Notes: a model not told the origin generated them from the letters alone. A stretch of DNA of 64,000 bases from Pseudanabaena sp. FACHB-1998 (GCF_014696355.1 NZ_JACJQA010000006.1:124001-188000); one strand, 5' to 3'; shown: positions 33,534 to 41,985, counted from the stretch's first letter. A program made the numbers and translations.

Positions 33534-33684
33534 AAACCTCAAAGGGAGTTATACCAATTCACGGAAGTGTGATCACGCTTTCGTGAATTGGTATAACTCC
33601 CTAAGGTTTTTAAATTAAGAAATGGCGTAGCCATTTCTTAATTGGGTACTACGGCGCAAATCGCCGTAACTCTCTTTGAGGTTT
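33534..33684. repeat. composite of interlocked hairpins
   Basis: AAACCTCAAAGGGAGTT (33534-33550) and AACTCTCTTTGAGGTTT (33668-33684) are outer inverted arms. Inside lie a hairpin GGGAGTTATACCAATTCACG (33544-33602, imperfect) and TTAAGAAATGGC...GCCATTTCTTAA (33613-33641) followed by TTGGGTA. The latter core is the same element that is interrupted at 63.2 kb. Confidence 0.75.
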
Positions 33685-33689
33685 AGATC

Positions 33690-33727
33690 AAAAAAGAGGA
33701 GCTACCTTTTGGCAGCTCCTCTTTTTT
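33690..33727 (-). terminator. terminator downstream of tRNA-Ser
   Basis: AAAAAAGAGGAGCT and its complement with flanking A and T runs. It ends three bases from the 3' end of the minus-strand tRNA gene. Confidence 0.85.
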
Positions 33728-33729
33728 AC

Positions 33730-33813
33730 GGAGAGAGAGGGATTCGAACCCTCGGTTGCTTTCACAACATTCGATTTCAAGTCGAACGCATTCGACCACT
33801 CTGCCATCTCTCC
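33730..33813 (-). tRNA. trnS-UGA: tRNA-Ser (anticodon UGA)
   Basis: Read on the minus strand: acceptor stem GGAGAGA/TCTCTCC, D-arm GGCAGAGTGGTCGAATGC, anticodon arm TTCGACTTGAAATCGAA with TGA at the loop centre, a long variable arm GTTGTGAAAGCAAC and the T-arm GAGGGTTCGAATCCCTC. The long variable arm confirms class II serine. The CCA end is not encoded. A terminator follows directly. Confidence 0.95.
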
Positions 33814-33852
33814 CGTTGGTTATTCTAAAGCATCAATCTGCACAACACAAGT

Positions 33853-33891
33853 AAAAAAATAAAGACTCGCGTTGCGAGTCTTTATTTTTTT
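33853..33891 (-). terminator. terminator after the Ala/Lys/Pro-rich protein gene
   Basis: AAAAAAATAAAGACTCGC and its complement around GTT, with T-run. It lies about 75 bases past the stop of the minus-strand gene at 33966 and upstream of tRNA-Ser. Confidence 0.8.
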
Positions 33892-33965
33892 ATTTACTTA
33901 CTCCCTTACCACCAAAAGAATAGGGACTTTAAAGTTAATAATTAGTGAGATTGACTTCAAAGGAT

Positions 33966-35123
33966 CTATGCTTTAACCGCAGACATCGACAAGGTGTAAT
34001 AGCCTAGCTGATTAGGAACTCTTTCCCACTTACCATCTAGCTTGCCTTTAGACAAGTTCTTGGTTACACGATCCTTAGCTTGACGGAAATTCTCTACCGA
34101 AAGGTCGCCATATAGAGCTTTGACAACACTATCAGCATTGACAAACTCACCCTTGCGTTCTTGTAAAACCTTCTCGATCGCATCGGTCAAGGTATTACCT
34201 TGATAAAGTGGACGCATCACAAGAGAGCTTAAACGACCTGATTTCTTTTGTTGAGGAGCCTTTGCCGTAGCCTCAGCAGCCTTGGCTACCTTTTTAGGAG
34301 TCTTTGCCGCAGGGGTTGCCTTAGGAGCTTTTGCCGCAGGAGTTGCCTTGACCGCAGGAGTTTTAGTTGCTTTAGCCGCAGTCTTAGGAGCCGCTTTAGG
34401 TGCTTTCGGAGCCTTGGCTACTTTAGGAGCTTTCGCCGCCTTAGGAGTCTTGGCAGGAGCTTCAGCTTTAGCTGCTGCTGCACCACGACCTCTTTTAATG
34501 GTCGAAGTAGGTACAGTTTTCAAGGTCTCTAGGGACAAAGTGTAGTAGCCAAGTTGGGTAGGAACACGCTTCCATCTATTTTCGCCTTTACCCTTGGATA
34601 GATTCTTAGTGACGCGCTCTTTGGCAACACGGAATACTGTCTCAGTTAGCTCACCGTAAAGAATATCGACTACATCATCCGCATTTACAGCTTGCCCTTG
34701 ACGTTCATTTAAAATCTTTTCGATCGCTTCTGTAAGGGTCAGACCATCGTAGGAGGGACGCATTGTCAAGGAACCACGACGATGTCCTCTTCCTCTTCCT
34801 TTAGCAACAGGTGTAGCGACAGGAGTTGCTTCAGGCTTAGCAGCTTTAGGTTTGCGACCTTTTGTAGGAGCAGGTGGAACTTCAGCAATTACCACAGGCG
34901 GGACAACAACAGGAGCAGCTACAGTTTCTTTCTTTTTACCTTTGGTTTTAGGGGTGTCAGCAGGCAAACTTCCTAAAAGTGCTTCAACGTGAGCAAGTTG
35001 AGCGCGAGCCTGTGCTACTTTGTCTTCGTATTCAGCTAAGAATCCTTGCAAATGGGATTGTAAAGCTTGTAAAGACGCGCCAAAGCCGTCTGGCTGTAGA
35101 CTTACAGATAGATCTATACTCAT
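33966..35123 (-). CDS. two-domain winged-helix-like protein with histone-H1-like AKP linker
   Basis: A 385-aa, strongly basic protein. Residues 10-55 look like a coiled coil (LQALQSHLQGFLAEYEDKVA). A Lys/Pro/Val linker follows. Two copies of an 83-residue domain lie at about 117-200 and 299-382, each reading MRPxYxGxTLTxAIEKxLxE, then RxGxxVNADxVVxxLYGxL and RVTKNLSKGK...WxRVPxQLGYYTLS. Between them (210-297) is an almost pure Ala/Lys/Pro/Thr stretch like eukaryotic histone H1 tails. The repeated domain resembles small winged-helix folds of the HARE-HTH kind. I infer DNA binding or nucleoid organisation; it is not a characterised family to me. Confidence 0.6.
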   Translation of the reverse strand: MSIDLSVSLQPDGFGASLQALQSHLQGFLAEYEDKVAQARAQLAHVEALLGSLPADTPKTKGKKKETVAAPVVVPPVVIAEVPPAPTKGRKPKAAKPEATPVATPVAKGRGRGHRRGSLTMRPSYDGLTLTEAIEKILNERQGQAVNADDVVDILYGELTETVFRVAKERVTKNLSKGKGENRWKRVPTQLGYYTLSLETLKTVPTSTIKRGRGAAAAKAEAPAKTPKAAKAPKVAKAPKAPKAAPKTAAKATKTPAVKATPAAKAPKATPAAKTPKKVAKAAEATAKAPQQKKSGRLSSLVMRPLYQGNTLTDAIEKVLQERKGEFVNADSVVKALYGDLSVENFRQAKDRVTKNLSKGKLDGKWERVPNQLGYYTLSMSAVKA

Positions 35124-35473
35124 ATTATGGGAACCAAAGATATAATAGTGATTGATTGTTTTGATTAGTTTGTTTCCTCATACTTTTGCTTATGATGGAA
35201 GAAACTCATCATTTCGTTCTATCACGTTTTGAGAGAACTCGCAATAGTTTAGAAAGAATTCTCACCATTCGGGATCTGCAATTTAACAAAGAACCAATTT
35301 TTGATTGACTCGTCGAAGCGGAGTCAATCAAAAATTGGTTCTTGAATTTACTGCTAAATCCTTATCTATGCTTAGATTTACTGTTGCTGGTGAAGAGAAG
35401 GGTGGCGCTTCGTGCCACCCTTCTCTTCTTGGTTACGCAGCTATAAGTAGCACTAGAGAAGGATGTATACCGC
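35124..35473. other. 350-bp non-coding region with two hairpins
   Basis: Upstream of the AKP-rich gene and downstream of the large periplasmic protein gene (both minus strand). Holds hairpins 35289-35343 (AAGAACCAATTTTTGATTGA) and 35392-35428 (GAAGAGAAGGGTGGC). No gene seen. Confidence 0.65.
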
Positions 35474-37852
35474 TTATTTCTTTAACTCTAAGAGAAAGTT
35501 TGCCTCATTCACCCGATCGCTATTGGGATAGCGCTCTACCAATCGCTGTAAATAGCGGGGTTGGTCACTGAGAAAGAAGCTGGAAAATAACAAATCGTCG
35601 GTATAGCGGCTCTGAGGAAACTTAACCTGTAGCTCTGTGATAATTGTATCTATCCGCCGTTGATAGTCAGTGAGCATACTCTTTTCCCGTTGTTCGTAGT
35701 CTTGATAGGAATAGCTGCCTCGGCTCACACTGAGTTGGCGATATTTTCCACTTGCAGTGACACCTGCGGGGGGATGGATACTTTGGGTTTCTGAGAAAGT
35801 GTGGTTTTCCCACTGGGCAAGTAAGGTCATCGCAATCATGTATAGTGATTTTTCGCGAATTTCTGAGGGAATACTCTTTTCTTCAATTAGTTGTTGATAG
35901 AGAGAAAGAGCGATCGCGTTTTGGCTTCCGCCTTGATATTTAGCCAAAATCTCCGAGCTGCTGCGTTTCGATTCGTCGCATACCCACCACTGACGACAGT
36001 TCCAGTCGGAGGGGAGATGATAGGCTCTAAATCCATCCCAGATGGGGAAATAGCCATTTTTCCATCCACCGATACCTGCCCAATCGGAGGCAATTTGATA
36101 GCGAGATTCAGGGGTGCTTTCGATTTGCCATTGCTGGAGTTTTTGCCAGCGCAACTTTTGTTCACTTAGCAGTGATTGAGCTTCTTTTTTGAAATTGACT
36201 ACCCGATTATCATCTTGCCACCAGCGTCCTTGGGGTTGATAGTAGTCTTCGAGGATGCGATCAGGAATTATATTTAGATCGAGATTTTTAGTAAGCTCTA
36301 AGGCTCTAGCATAATTTTGCGATCGCGCATATTGAATAGCGATCACATATTGCAAGAGAGGGGCAAGGGTTTGGGTTTCTGGCTCTTGTAGGAGAGTCTG
36401 CATCTGCTCTATGGACAATCCCACGTCAAGAAGAGTCCGCACATGGGGAAAGGCAAGATAGATAGCATCGCGATCGCCCATGGGCTGCGTCATAATTTTC
36501 ATCCAGATTCGCATCGCTCCCATGATGTCGTTATTATCTTGGAGAGCGAGAGCCAGAAAGTAATTAGCATCATCGGCTCCCGAGTGGTCAGGATATTTTT
36601 TCAGCCAGTCTTGCCATGCATTTAGACGTTCTTTGTCGGTGCGATTTTCATTGCGAGTGAGGATGTCTTGGCTGCGGGGCTGGGCATTAAAATAGGAGCG
36701 TCCTGTCAAATCGCCATATTCACGACAGGCTTGAACAAATTTGGATTGGGGATATTTCTCCGCTATTCCCAATAACAAGTAATAGGCATAGTCCCCCTTT
36801 TGCGTAAAATTTTCGTAACTGACAATCCGAGAGAGAGAATGAAGCTGAGACAGATCGTTATTTAAGATGTTTTTGAGTAGTTCTGTCCCTAGTATATCTC
36901 CATGTCGATCTAGCTCGGCGATCGCCCAAAGGCGATCGGAGGCTGCCGAGGGAGTCAAATTCGAGATAGATTGATTTGCCAAAGATCGAAAGAATGATCG
37001 AGCAGAGGGAGTAATCTCGCCAGCTTTAATTGCGCCTAATCGCTCAACCAAGATATATTCTTGAGCCTCTGTGGATAATTTCTGGAAGGTCGCGATCGCT
37101 GCTTGGATTTGGCGATCGGACGGCTGCGGTAACTGCTCAAATTGCAACCACTCAGATAGTCCTGCAAAGTTCTTATCTCGTTGATAGGGAGCTTTGCCAT
37201 ATACAGCGTCATAGCCTAATAGTCTAGATAAGAAGTCAAAATTGAATTGATTGTAGTATTGCGGCGAATTTCGGGGTTCTAGGTTCGCTTTGGCTAAACT
37301 AATTAACTCTGCGCGCACTTTAGGGTCATCTAATCCAAATTCTTTTTCCCAGTCCTTATTTTGAGCTTCCGAGATGTAGGGAGCGACATCATAAAAACTA
37401 GGAGAGGTCAACCGCCGCTTAATATGTCCTTTGAGCCAGATCGTTGTGTAGGGTTTCCCAAGACTGCGAATACCTTCAATACCATACTTCTGTCTGGTTT
37501 CATCGCGAGAGCGAGCGTAATAGCTTAGCAATGGATAAGCTTTTGCGCCATAACGCTTCCAAGCGGGATTTGCTACACCATCTTTTCCCCATTTTTTGAT
37601 GATGATATCTTGGCGGATTGCTTGAGCAATTTCTTGCCACTGGGGATCGAAGCGGAGGCGATCGCGCAAAATGTCATCAATCTCTAATTGGGAAATCTCT
37701 TCAGGGCTGAAGGAATCCGCTTGTTTAGATATTTCGGCAGGACTAGGTATTTTGACGGTACGAGACTGAAATACTTCCGCCGCTTTGAGTGCTGCACCAC
37801 AGATAAAGATTGTAGCTAATCCTGACAATATATATAGATGCCGCTTTTGCAT
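35474..37852 (-). CDS. large periplasmic or membrane-anchored TPR-like protein, unknown function
   Basis: A 792-aa protein. Residues 7-25 (YILSGLATIFICGAALKAAE) form a signal peptide or membrane anchor; no lipobox cysteine is well placed. The rest is helical with repeats that look like TPR or Sel1-type solenoid: YYLLGIAEKYPQSKFVQACR, WLKKYPDHSGADDANYFLAL, LQVKFPQSRYTDDLLFSSFF and LVERYPNSDRVNEANFLLEL, where the (K/R)YPxS motif marks tetratricopeptide units like those in outer-membrane assembly and cell-division coordinator proteins. I do not recognise a named family. It stands alone between repeats. Confidence 0.65.
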   Translation of the reverse strand: MQKRHLYILSGLATIFICGAALKAAEVFQSRTVKIPSPAEISKQADSFSPEEISQLEIDDILRDRLRFDPQWQEIAQAIRQDIIIKKWGKDGVANPAWKRYGAKAYPLLSYYARSRDETRQKYGIEGIRSLGKPYTTIWLKGHIKRRLTSPSFYDVAPYISEAQNKDWEKEFGLDDPKVRAELISLAKANLEPRNSPQYYNQFNFDFLSRLLGYDAVYGKAPYQRDKNFAGLSEWLQFEQLPQPSDRQIQAAIATFQKLSTEAQEYILVERLGAIKAGEITPSARSFFRSLANQSISNLTPSAASDRLWAIAELDRHGDILGTELLKNILNNDLSQLHSLSRIVSYENFTQKGDYAYYLLLGIAEKYPQSKFVQACREYGDLTGRSYFNAQPRSQDILTRNENRTDKERLNAWQDWLKKYPDHSGADDANYFLALALQDNNDIMGAMRIWMKIMTQPMGDRDAIYLAFPHVRTLLDVGLSIEQMQTLLQEPETQTLAPLLQYVIAIQYARSQNYARALELTKNLDLNIIPDRILEDYYQPQGRWWQDDNRVVNFKKEAQSLLSEQKLRWQKLQQWQIESTPESRYQIASDWAGIGGWKNGYFPIWDGFRAYHLPSDWNCRQWWVCDESKRSSSEILAKYQGGSQNAIALSLYQQLIEEKSIPSEIREKSLYMIAMTLLAQWENHTFSETQSIHPPAGVTASGKYRQLSVSRGSYSYQDYEQREKSMLTDYQRRIDTIITELQVKFPQSRYTDDLLFSSFFLSDQPRYLQRLVERYPNSDRVNEANFLLELKK

Positions 37853-37903
37853 ATTGCTCTCCGAACTCCAACCTATAGGACTATTGCCCTTAGAAAAAGT
37901 GAC

Positions 37904-37996
37904 TACTCCCTTCCCAGTGAAGAACTAGGGTTGCGGCGCTTCGCGCCGCAACCCTAGTTCTTGGTTTTTAATATCTATTTTGATACTGGGAAGTGA
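37904..37996. repeat. hairpin repeat, CTCCCTTCCCA family
   Basis: ACTCCCTTCCCAGTGAAGAA then a hairpin (AACTAGGGTTGCGGCGC) then TACTGGGAAGTGACTAT. The first 20 bases are identical to coding DNA at 11289-11308. Confidence 0.85.
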
Positions 37997-38100
37997 CTAT
38001 CTATAATTAAAGGCGATTTAGGCGAGATAGAAATACTTCTCAGTAATTTGCAACAAACATCTTATCCAAAAAAAAAGGCGCTAAGCGCGCCTCCTCTTTT

Positions 38101-38817
38101 TTAAAAGAATAAATGACTTTCAGGTTGAATGTTGATTTCCATCGGTACAGCTTGTGGATCGGCGGAGAGCGCAAACATAATCGCATTTGCCGCAGTTTCA
38201 GTCGTCAACATCTTACTGCGATCGACTTTGAGACTGACATTATCCCAGAAGGGTGAATCAATTCCCCCAAAATAAAACAGAGTTACCTTAATCCCCAAGC
38301 GACGCACCTCATCAGCCATACATTTGCTAAAACCGACGGCTCCAAATTTGGAGGCACAATAGGCGGCTCCCATTGCCATCGGATGTTTGCCCAAAATGCC
38401 AATCACATTACAGATATGCCCAATCTTGCGATCTTTCATCACGTTGGCAACTAACTGACTCGTATAAAAATTCCCCTTGAGATTAAGATCGAGCAGGTAA
38501 TCAAGTTCCTGTGGCTCAATACGATTGAATTGTTTGAGAACACCTGCACCTGCGGCATTAACTAAGACATCAATCTGTCCAAATTGGGCGATCGCCTGTT
38601 GTACCATTCCTTCAACTTGAGCATACTTCGTAATATCCGTAGGAATTGCGATCGCTTCAGCATCGTAATCATCTTCGATGTTATGAACGAGTTCCTCTAA
38701 TTTATGAATATCTCTCGCTACGAGAACTAACTTTGCGCCTGCTTCTGCTAATTTCGGGACAAGCGCTGAACCAATCCCACCTGTTGCACCGACAACGACA
38801 ACAACTTTATTTTGCAT
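38101..38817 (-). CDS. short-chain dehydrogenase/reductase (SDR)
   Basis: A 238-aa classical SDR. VVVVGATGGIGSALVPKLAE at the N-terminus is the TGxxxGxG coenzyme motif, NAAGAGVLKQF is the structural NNAG variant and YCASKFGAVGFSK holds the YxxxK catalytic pair. LVARD after strand 2 favours NADP(H). ATG 38817 gives the standard MQNKVVVVVGA start; an upstream ATG at 38859 would add an atypical Lys/Phe-rich 14 residues. Substrate unknown. A G/C hairpin with imperfect arms (38070-38102) overlaps the stop. Confidence 0.85.
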   Translation of the reverse strand: MQNKVVVVVGATGGIGSALVPKLAEAGAKLVLVARDIHKLEELVHNIEDDYDAEAIAIPTDITKYAQVEGMVQQAIAQFGQIDVLVNAAGAGVLKQFNRIEPQELDYLLDLNLKGNFYTSQLVANVMKDRKIGHICNVIGILGKHPMAMGAAYCASKFGAVGFSKCMADEVRRLGIKVTLFYFGGIDSPFWDNVSLKVDRSKMLTTETAANAIMFALSADPQAVPMEINIQPESHLFF

Positions 38818-38887
38818 CTTGTTTAGCTTCTTAAAAGTAAAGTATTTATGCTTGATCATCTTTACAATACTTTACTTTTGTTTACAT

Positions 38888-38962
38888 AATCCCTTCCCAC
38901 CCAAAAATTAGCTGTGCGACGCTCCTCGCCGCACAGCTAATTTTTGGGTGGGAAGAGAGGAA
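38888..38962. repeat. hairpin repeat, CTCCCTTCCCA family
   Basis: CCCTTCCCACCCAAAAATTA with the complement and a right end TGGGTGGGAAGAGAG. Core GCGACGCTCCTCGCCGC is slightly mismatched. Confidence 0.8.
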
Positions 38963-39132
38963 GTGGATGGCAAGGTAAGTTTCGCTGAGAACCTAAAAAG
39001 TTTCAAACCAAGTTTTGTTTTCGGTCAACCTGTGTGATTTTCGCAACTAGGCAAGCTTGTCAAAAAGATGTAATAATTTGTAACAGAATTAACAAGCGAT
39101 CGCTTAACCATCGGCTCACAACGACCAAAATC

Positions 39133-39534
39133 ATGGAACCCGAATCAAACGTTACGGAAAACTCTGGCGCAGAAACTAAGCCCGTACTCAATATCACCAT
39201 AGTTGAAGCTTCTGAAGACCAAGAAGAACCCCACCGTCATGAATGTGGCGTATGTGGCTATATATATGAACCATCCATGGGCGATGCCAAAAGGAATATT
39301 CCTGCGGGTACGCCCTTTGAGGAAATCGCTGCCGACTGGCGATGTCCTGTCTGTAATACTAAGAAAAAATCTTTTGCAGATATTGGCGTAGCCGCTAAAC
39401 CCTCTGGATTTACTGAAAATCTAGGCTATGGCTTTGGTGTTAACGTCCTTACTCCGGGACAAAAAAACTTACTTATATTTGGCTCCCTCGCCTTGGCTGT
39501 AATTTTCTTTATTAGCCTTTACGCTTTAGATTAA
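39133..39534 (+). CDS. rubA: rubredoxin with C-terminal membrane anchor (RubA)
   Basis: A 133-aa one-iron protein. HECGVCGYIYEPSMGDAKRN and DWRCPVCNTKKKSF carry the two CxxC pairs that bind iron (about residues 38-41 and 74-77). A hydrophobic C-terminal segment (LLIFGSLALAVIFFISLYAL) anchors it in the thylakoid membrane. RubA of cyanobacteria and chloroplasts is needed for photosystem I/II assembly. ATG 39133 gives the family N-terminus; the longer frame from 39034 is rejected. It lies about 100 bases upstream of ycf48, the usual pairing, and is likely co-transcribed. Confidence 0.93.
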   Translation: MEPESNVTENSGAETKPVLNITIVEASEDQEEPHRHECGVCGYIYEPSMGDAKRNIPAGTPFEEIAADWRCPVCNTKKKSFADIGVAAKPSGFTENLGYGFGVNVLTPGQKNLLIFGSLALAVIFFISLYALD

Positions 39535-39637
39535 GGTCACAAAGGGGCATCACCTTAGGCGATCGCGTCGCCTTGTGGCAACTTATTTCATATTCGGCAT
39601 CATAACTCATATTTTTTACTCACTTTTATTTACTTTT

Positions 39638-40639
39638 ATGAAAAAAAGCATAAAACGCTTTCTTACATCCTGTTTACTTTGCCTATTTGTATGTGTGGGA
39701 CTATTGGGTGTAGGAATGCCCAGCGCTTCGGCTGAAGGAGGCAGTTGGCATAAGGTCGAGCTACCCGTAGCGATTACTCCCCTCGATCTTTGGTTTGATA
39801 AGTCGGAACCCAATCACGGTTGGCTAGTGGGTACTGACGCTACTTTGCTCGAATCCACCGACGGTGGCACGACTTGGGAAGAGCGCAAACTCGATCTAGG
39901 CGATGGCATTTATCGCTTTTCATCGATTAGCTTCTCTGGACAAGAGGGTTGGCTCACTGGTCAACCTGCCTTACTACTACATACAACCGATAGCGGTAAA
40001 TCTTGGTCACGCATCGGACTTAGCTCTAAGCTCCCGGGTGATCCCTTTGCGATCGTGGCTTCTGGCTATAACTCGGCGGAAATGGTTACGGACTTAGGCG
40101 CAATCTACAGCACTCAAGATGGGGGGCAAAACTGGAAAGCGCTGGTTACTCAAGCCGTAGGTAATGCTCGTAATCTCAACCGCAGTGAAGATGGTCGTTA
40201 TGTCGCCATTTCGGCAAATGGTAACTTTTATTCCACATGGCAGCCGGGGGATACAACTTGGATTCAGCACAATCGCAATAGCTCTCGCCGTGTTCAGAAT
40301 ATGGGCTACACTCCCGACAATCGCCTCTGGATGCTTAATCGTGGTGGACTAGTCCAATTTAGTGAAGTGGGCGAATTTGAAACTTGGGAAAAAAAGATAA
40401 CTCCTAAAGAAGGCGGCGGCTTTGGCTTGCTCGATCTTGCCTATCAAGATGCAAACAATGTGTGGATCTCTGGTGGTAGCTCTCGACTGCTGCATAGCGA
40501 GGATAGTGGCAAAACTTGGAAACGCGACCTTTCTGCCGCTAATGTGGGTGCTAACCTTTACAAGATTTACTTCTTTTCCCGCGATCGCGGCTTTGTTGTT
40601 GGACAAAATGGCACATTACTTGCCTATTCTCCCGAATAA
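39638..40639 (+). CDS. ycf48: Ycf48/HCF136-like photosystem II assembly factor
   Basis: A 333-aa lumenal seven-bladed beta-propeller that binds newly made D1 and helps form the PSII reaction centre. A Sec signal peptide is visible at the N-terminus (KKSIKRFLTS basic start, LCLFVCVGLLGVGMP core, ASA cleavage site near residue 31); some homologues have a lipobox, not seen here. Repeated Asp-box-like motifs: STDGGTTWEE, TTDSGKSWSR, TQDGGQNWKA and SEDSGKTWKR. ATG 39638 is chosen over 39575 because it starts directly at the signal peptide. The operon genes psbEFLJ, which commonly follow, are absent here. Confidence 0.95.
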   Translation: MKKSIKRFLTSCLLCLFVCVGLLGVGMPSASAEGGSWHKVELPVAITPLDLWFDKSEPNHGWLVGTDATLLESTDGGTTWEERKLDLGDGIYRFSSISFSGQEGWLTGQPALLLHTTDSGKSWSRIGLSSKLPGDPFAIVASGYNSAEMVTDLGAIYSTQDGGQNWKALVTQAVGNARNLNRSEDGRYVAISANGNFYSTWQPGDTTWIQHNRNSSRRVQNMGYTPDNRLWMLNRGGLVQFSEVGEFETWEKKITPKEGGGFGLLDLAYQDANNVWISGGSSRLLHSEDSGKTWKRDLSAANVGANLYKIYFFSRDRGFVVGQNGTLLAYSPE

Positions 40640-40670
40640 AAAGAATCCCCGCTTGGCGGGGATTCTTTTT
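40638..40670. terminator. bidirectional terminator between ycf48 and plsC
   Basis: AAAAAGAATCCCCGC and its complement around TTG, with A- and T-runs. It overlaps the stop codons of both convergent genes. Confidence 0.88.
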
Positions 40671-41340
40671 ATCTACCTAATGCGTGGAGTGCGTTAATTG
40701 CATCCGCGCATTTTTTTGTGTACGCCTCAAGAGTGGCGCGATCGCCTGACTCTGGTGCAGGGATTAACTCCCCAATTCGCACCGTCACAGGTTGAAATAA
40801 TTTCGGAAATTTAGCCCCCTTCGGCAAAATTGTTTCTGTACCCCAGACACTGACAGGTAAAAAAGGAGCATTAGTTTTTGAAGAAATCATCGCCGCCCCT
40901 AATTTCGGCTCGGTAATTTTGCCATCCAGAGTGCGAGTCCCCTGCAAGAAAATTCCTGTTGCCCAACCCTTATTAATGGACTCGATCGCCGATCTAATGG
41001 CGGCGCGATCGCCTGCCCCACGCTTGACTGGATAAGCCCCAAAAGCCTTAATAGCTTGACTTAACACAGGAACTTCAAATAGTTCTTCCTTTGCCATGAA
41101 GGCAACGGGACGACCCATGCAGCTACCCACGATCAAAGGGTCAAAGTCACTGGCATGGTTACTAACCACGATGAGATTGCCAGTCAGTGGCACATTTTCA
41201 GTGCCGTAAATGCGCTCTTGATAGAACAAATAGAGTAAGGGTCTGACGACCATCCATTTGAACATCTTATAAAAGATGGGATTTCCCCCACGATTTTTCT
41301 CAATAATTTTGGTATTTGTACAGGTTGTATTGTTTTCCAT
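40669..41340 (-). CDS. plsC: 1-acyl-sn-glycerol-3-phosphate acyltransferase-like (PlsC)
   Basis: A 223-aa membrane-bound acyltransferase. The catalytic motif NHASDFDPL (NHx4D) is at about residue 60. The second motif reads GIFLQGTRTLDGK where most PlsC enzymes have FPEGTRS, so the usual Pro-Glu pair is Leu-Gln. GSCMGRPVAFMAKEELF and PFLPVSVWGTE follow. It makes phosphatidic acid from lysophosphatidic acid, or acts on another lysolipid; the motif change leaves some doubt on activity. Start MENNTTCTN. Confidence 0.83.
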   Translation of the reverse strand: MENNTTCTNTKIIEKNRGGNPIFYKMFKWMVVRPLLYLFYQERIYGTENVPLTGNLIVVSNHASDFDPLIVGSCMGRPVAFMAKEELFEVPVLSQAIKAFGAYPVKRGAGDRAAIRSAIESINKGWATGIFLQGTRTLDGKITEPKLGAAMISSKTNAPFLPVSVWGTETILPKGAKFPKLFQPVTVRIGELIPAPESGDRATLEAYTKKCADAINALHALGR

Positions 41341-41402
41341 TTACCAATTGTCCAGAACACTATTTCTTAAACTTAGTACGAATTAGGTACATACTCTACT
41401 TT

Positions 41403-41518
41403 TATAGCAATGTAAGTTTTGTTTAGGACATAAAAACCAAAAAGCGAGTTGCGGCACGAAGCGCCGCAACTCGCTTTTTGGTTTTTAGTTTGTACTGGCT
41501 AATTCTTGCTTTTCTATA
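41403..41518. repeat. MITE-like element, TATAGCAA family, copy 2
   Basis: TATAGCAATGTAAGTTTTGT, TTTAGGACATAAAAACC, hairpin AACCAAAAAGCGAGTTGCGG, then TTTGTACTGGCTAATTCTTG and CTTTTCTATA. It is the reverse-orientation homologue of 7215-7320. Confidence 0.8.
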
Positions 41519-41521
41519 TTC

Positions 41522-41647
41522 AAAACCCCAGAGAGAGTGGCAACACATGCCGCCACTCTCTCTGGGGTTTGGGCTTTGTCAACTATCCAAGCAAGATGAG
41601 TTTGGTTTTGAATTCCTAAAAGTGTTGTCACGCTTTTAGGAATTCCA
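41522..41647. repeat. two palindromic hairpins next to the BolA gene
   Basis: 41522-41570: AAACCCCAGAGAGAGTGG and complement. 41611-41647: GAATTCCTAAAAG and complement with a GTGTTGTCACG loop, ending at the BolA stop region. Confidence 0.75.
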
Positions 41648-41648
41648 T

Positions 41649-41939
41649 CTATTGGTTAATTAGTTGCCATTGTTCTGGGGTATATGTCTTCAGCGACAGG
41701 GCATGAATTGTAGTTTGCATTTGGTCGGATAGAGCTGCATAGACCATACGATGTTGCTGCATCATCGTCTTACCCGCAAAGTTTGTGGAAACCACGATCG
41801 CATCATAATGACCACTCCCAGCAGGTGCATTTTTTCGTCCCTCGTGATGCTTATGCAAATCGCTACGGTCTTCTATTTCAACTATTGCTGCACCAATTTT
41901 TTCTTGCAAAGTGCTTTTAATGGTGGCGATATTATCCAT
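41649..41939 (-). CDS. bolA: BolA family protein
   Basis: A 96-aa protein with the BolA/YrbA-like KH-type fold. IEDRSDLHKHHEG, GSGHYDAIVVSTNFAG, and MQQHRMVYAALSDQMQTTIHA then LSLKTYTPEQW make a typical full-length member. Homologues work with monothiol glutaredoxins through a shared [2Fe-2S] cluster in iron and redox homeostasis; no glutaredoxin is adjacent. It lies 46 bases after the DEDD-like gene's stop and on the same strand. Confidence 0.9.
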   Translation of the reverse strand: MDNIATIKSTLQEKIGAAIVEIEDRSDLHKHHEGRKNAPAGSGHYDAIVVSTNFAGKTMMQQHRMVYAALSDQMQTTIHALSLKTYTPEQWQLINQ

Positions 41940-41985
41940 ATTTTTGATTATTAATTTAGGCGATGTATTCTCTGGATTTTCTAAT

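Larger units (their letters stand above)
41341..41648. other. 308-bp non-coding region with three hairpin elements
   Basis: Holds 41403-41518, 41522-41570 and 41611-41647. The palindromes fill most of the spacer between plsC and the BolA gene. No gene seen. Confidence 0.7.

Noticed and set aside
39034-39132. 33-residue N-terminal extension of rubredoxin
   Set aside because: The ATG at 39133 starts the family N-terminus; the extension has no similarity to RubA proteins and lacks an RBS.
40640-41000. psbEFLJ genes after ycf48
   Set aside because: Looked for and not found; the DNA is the convergent plsC gene.
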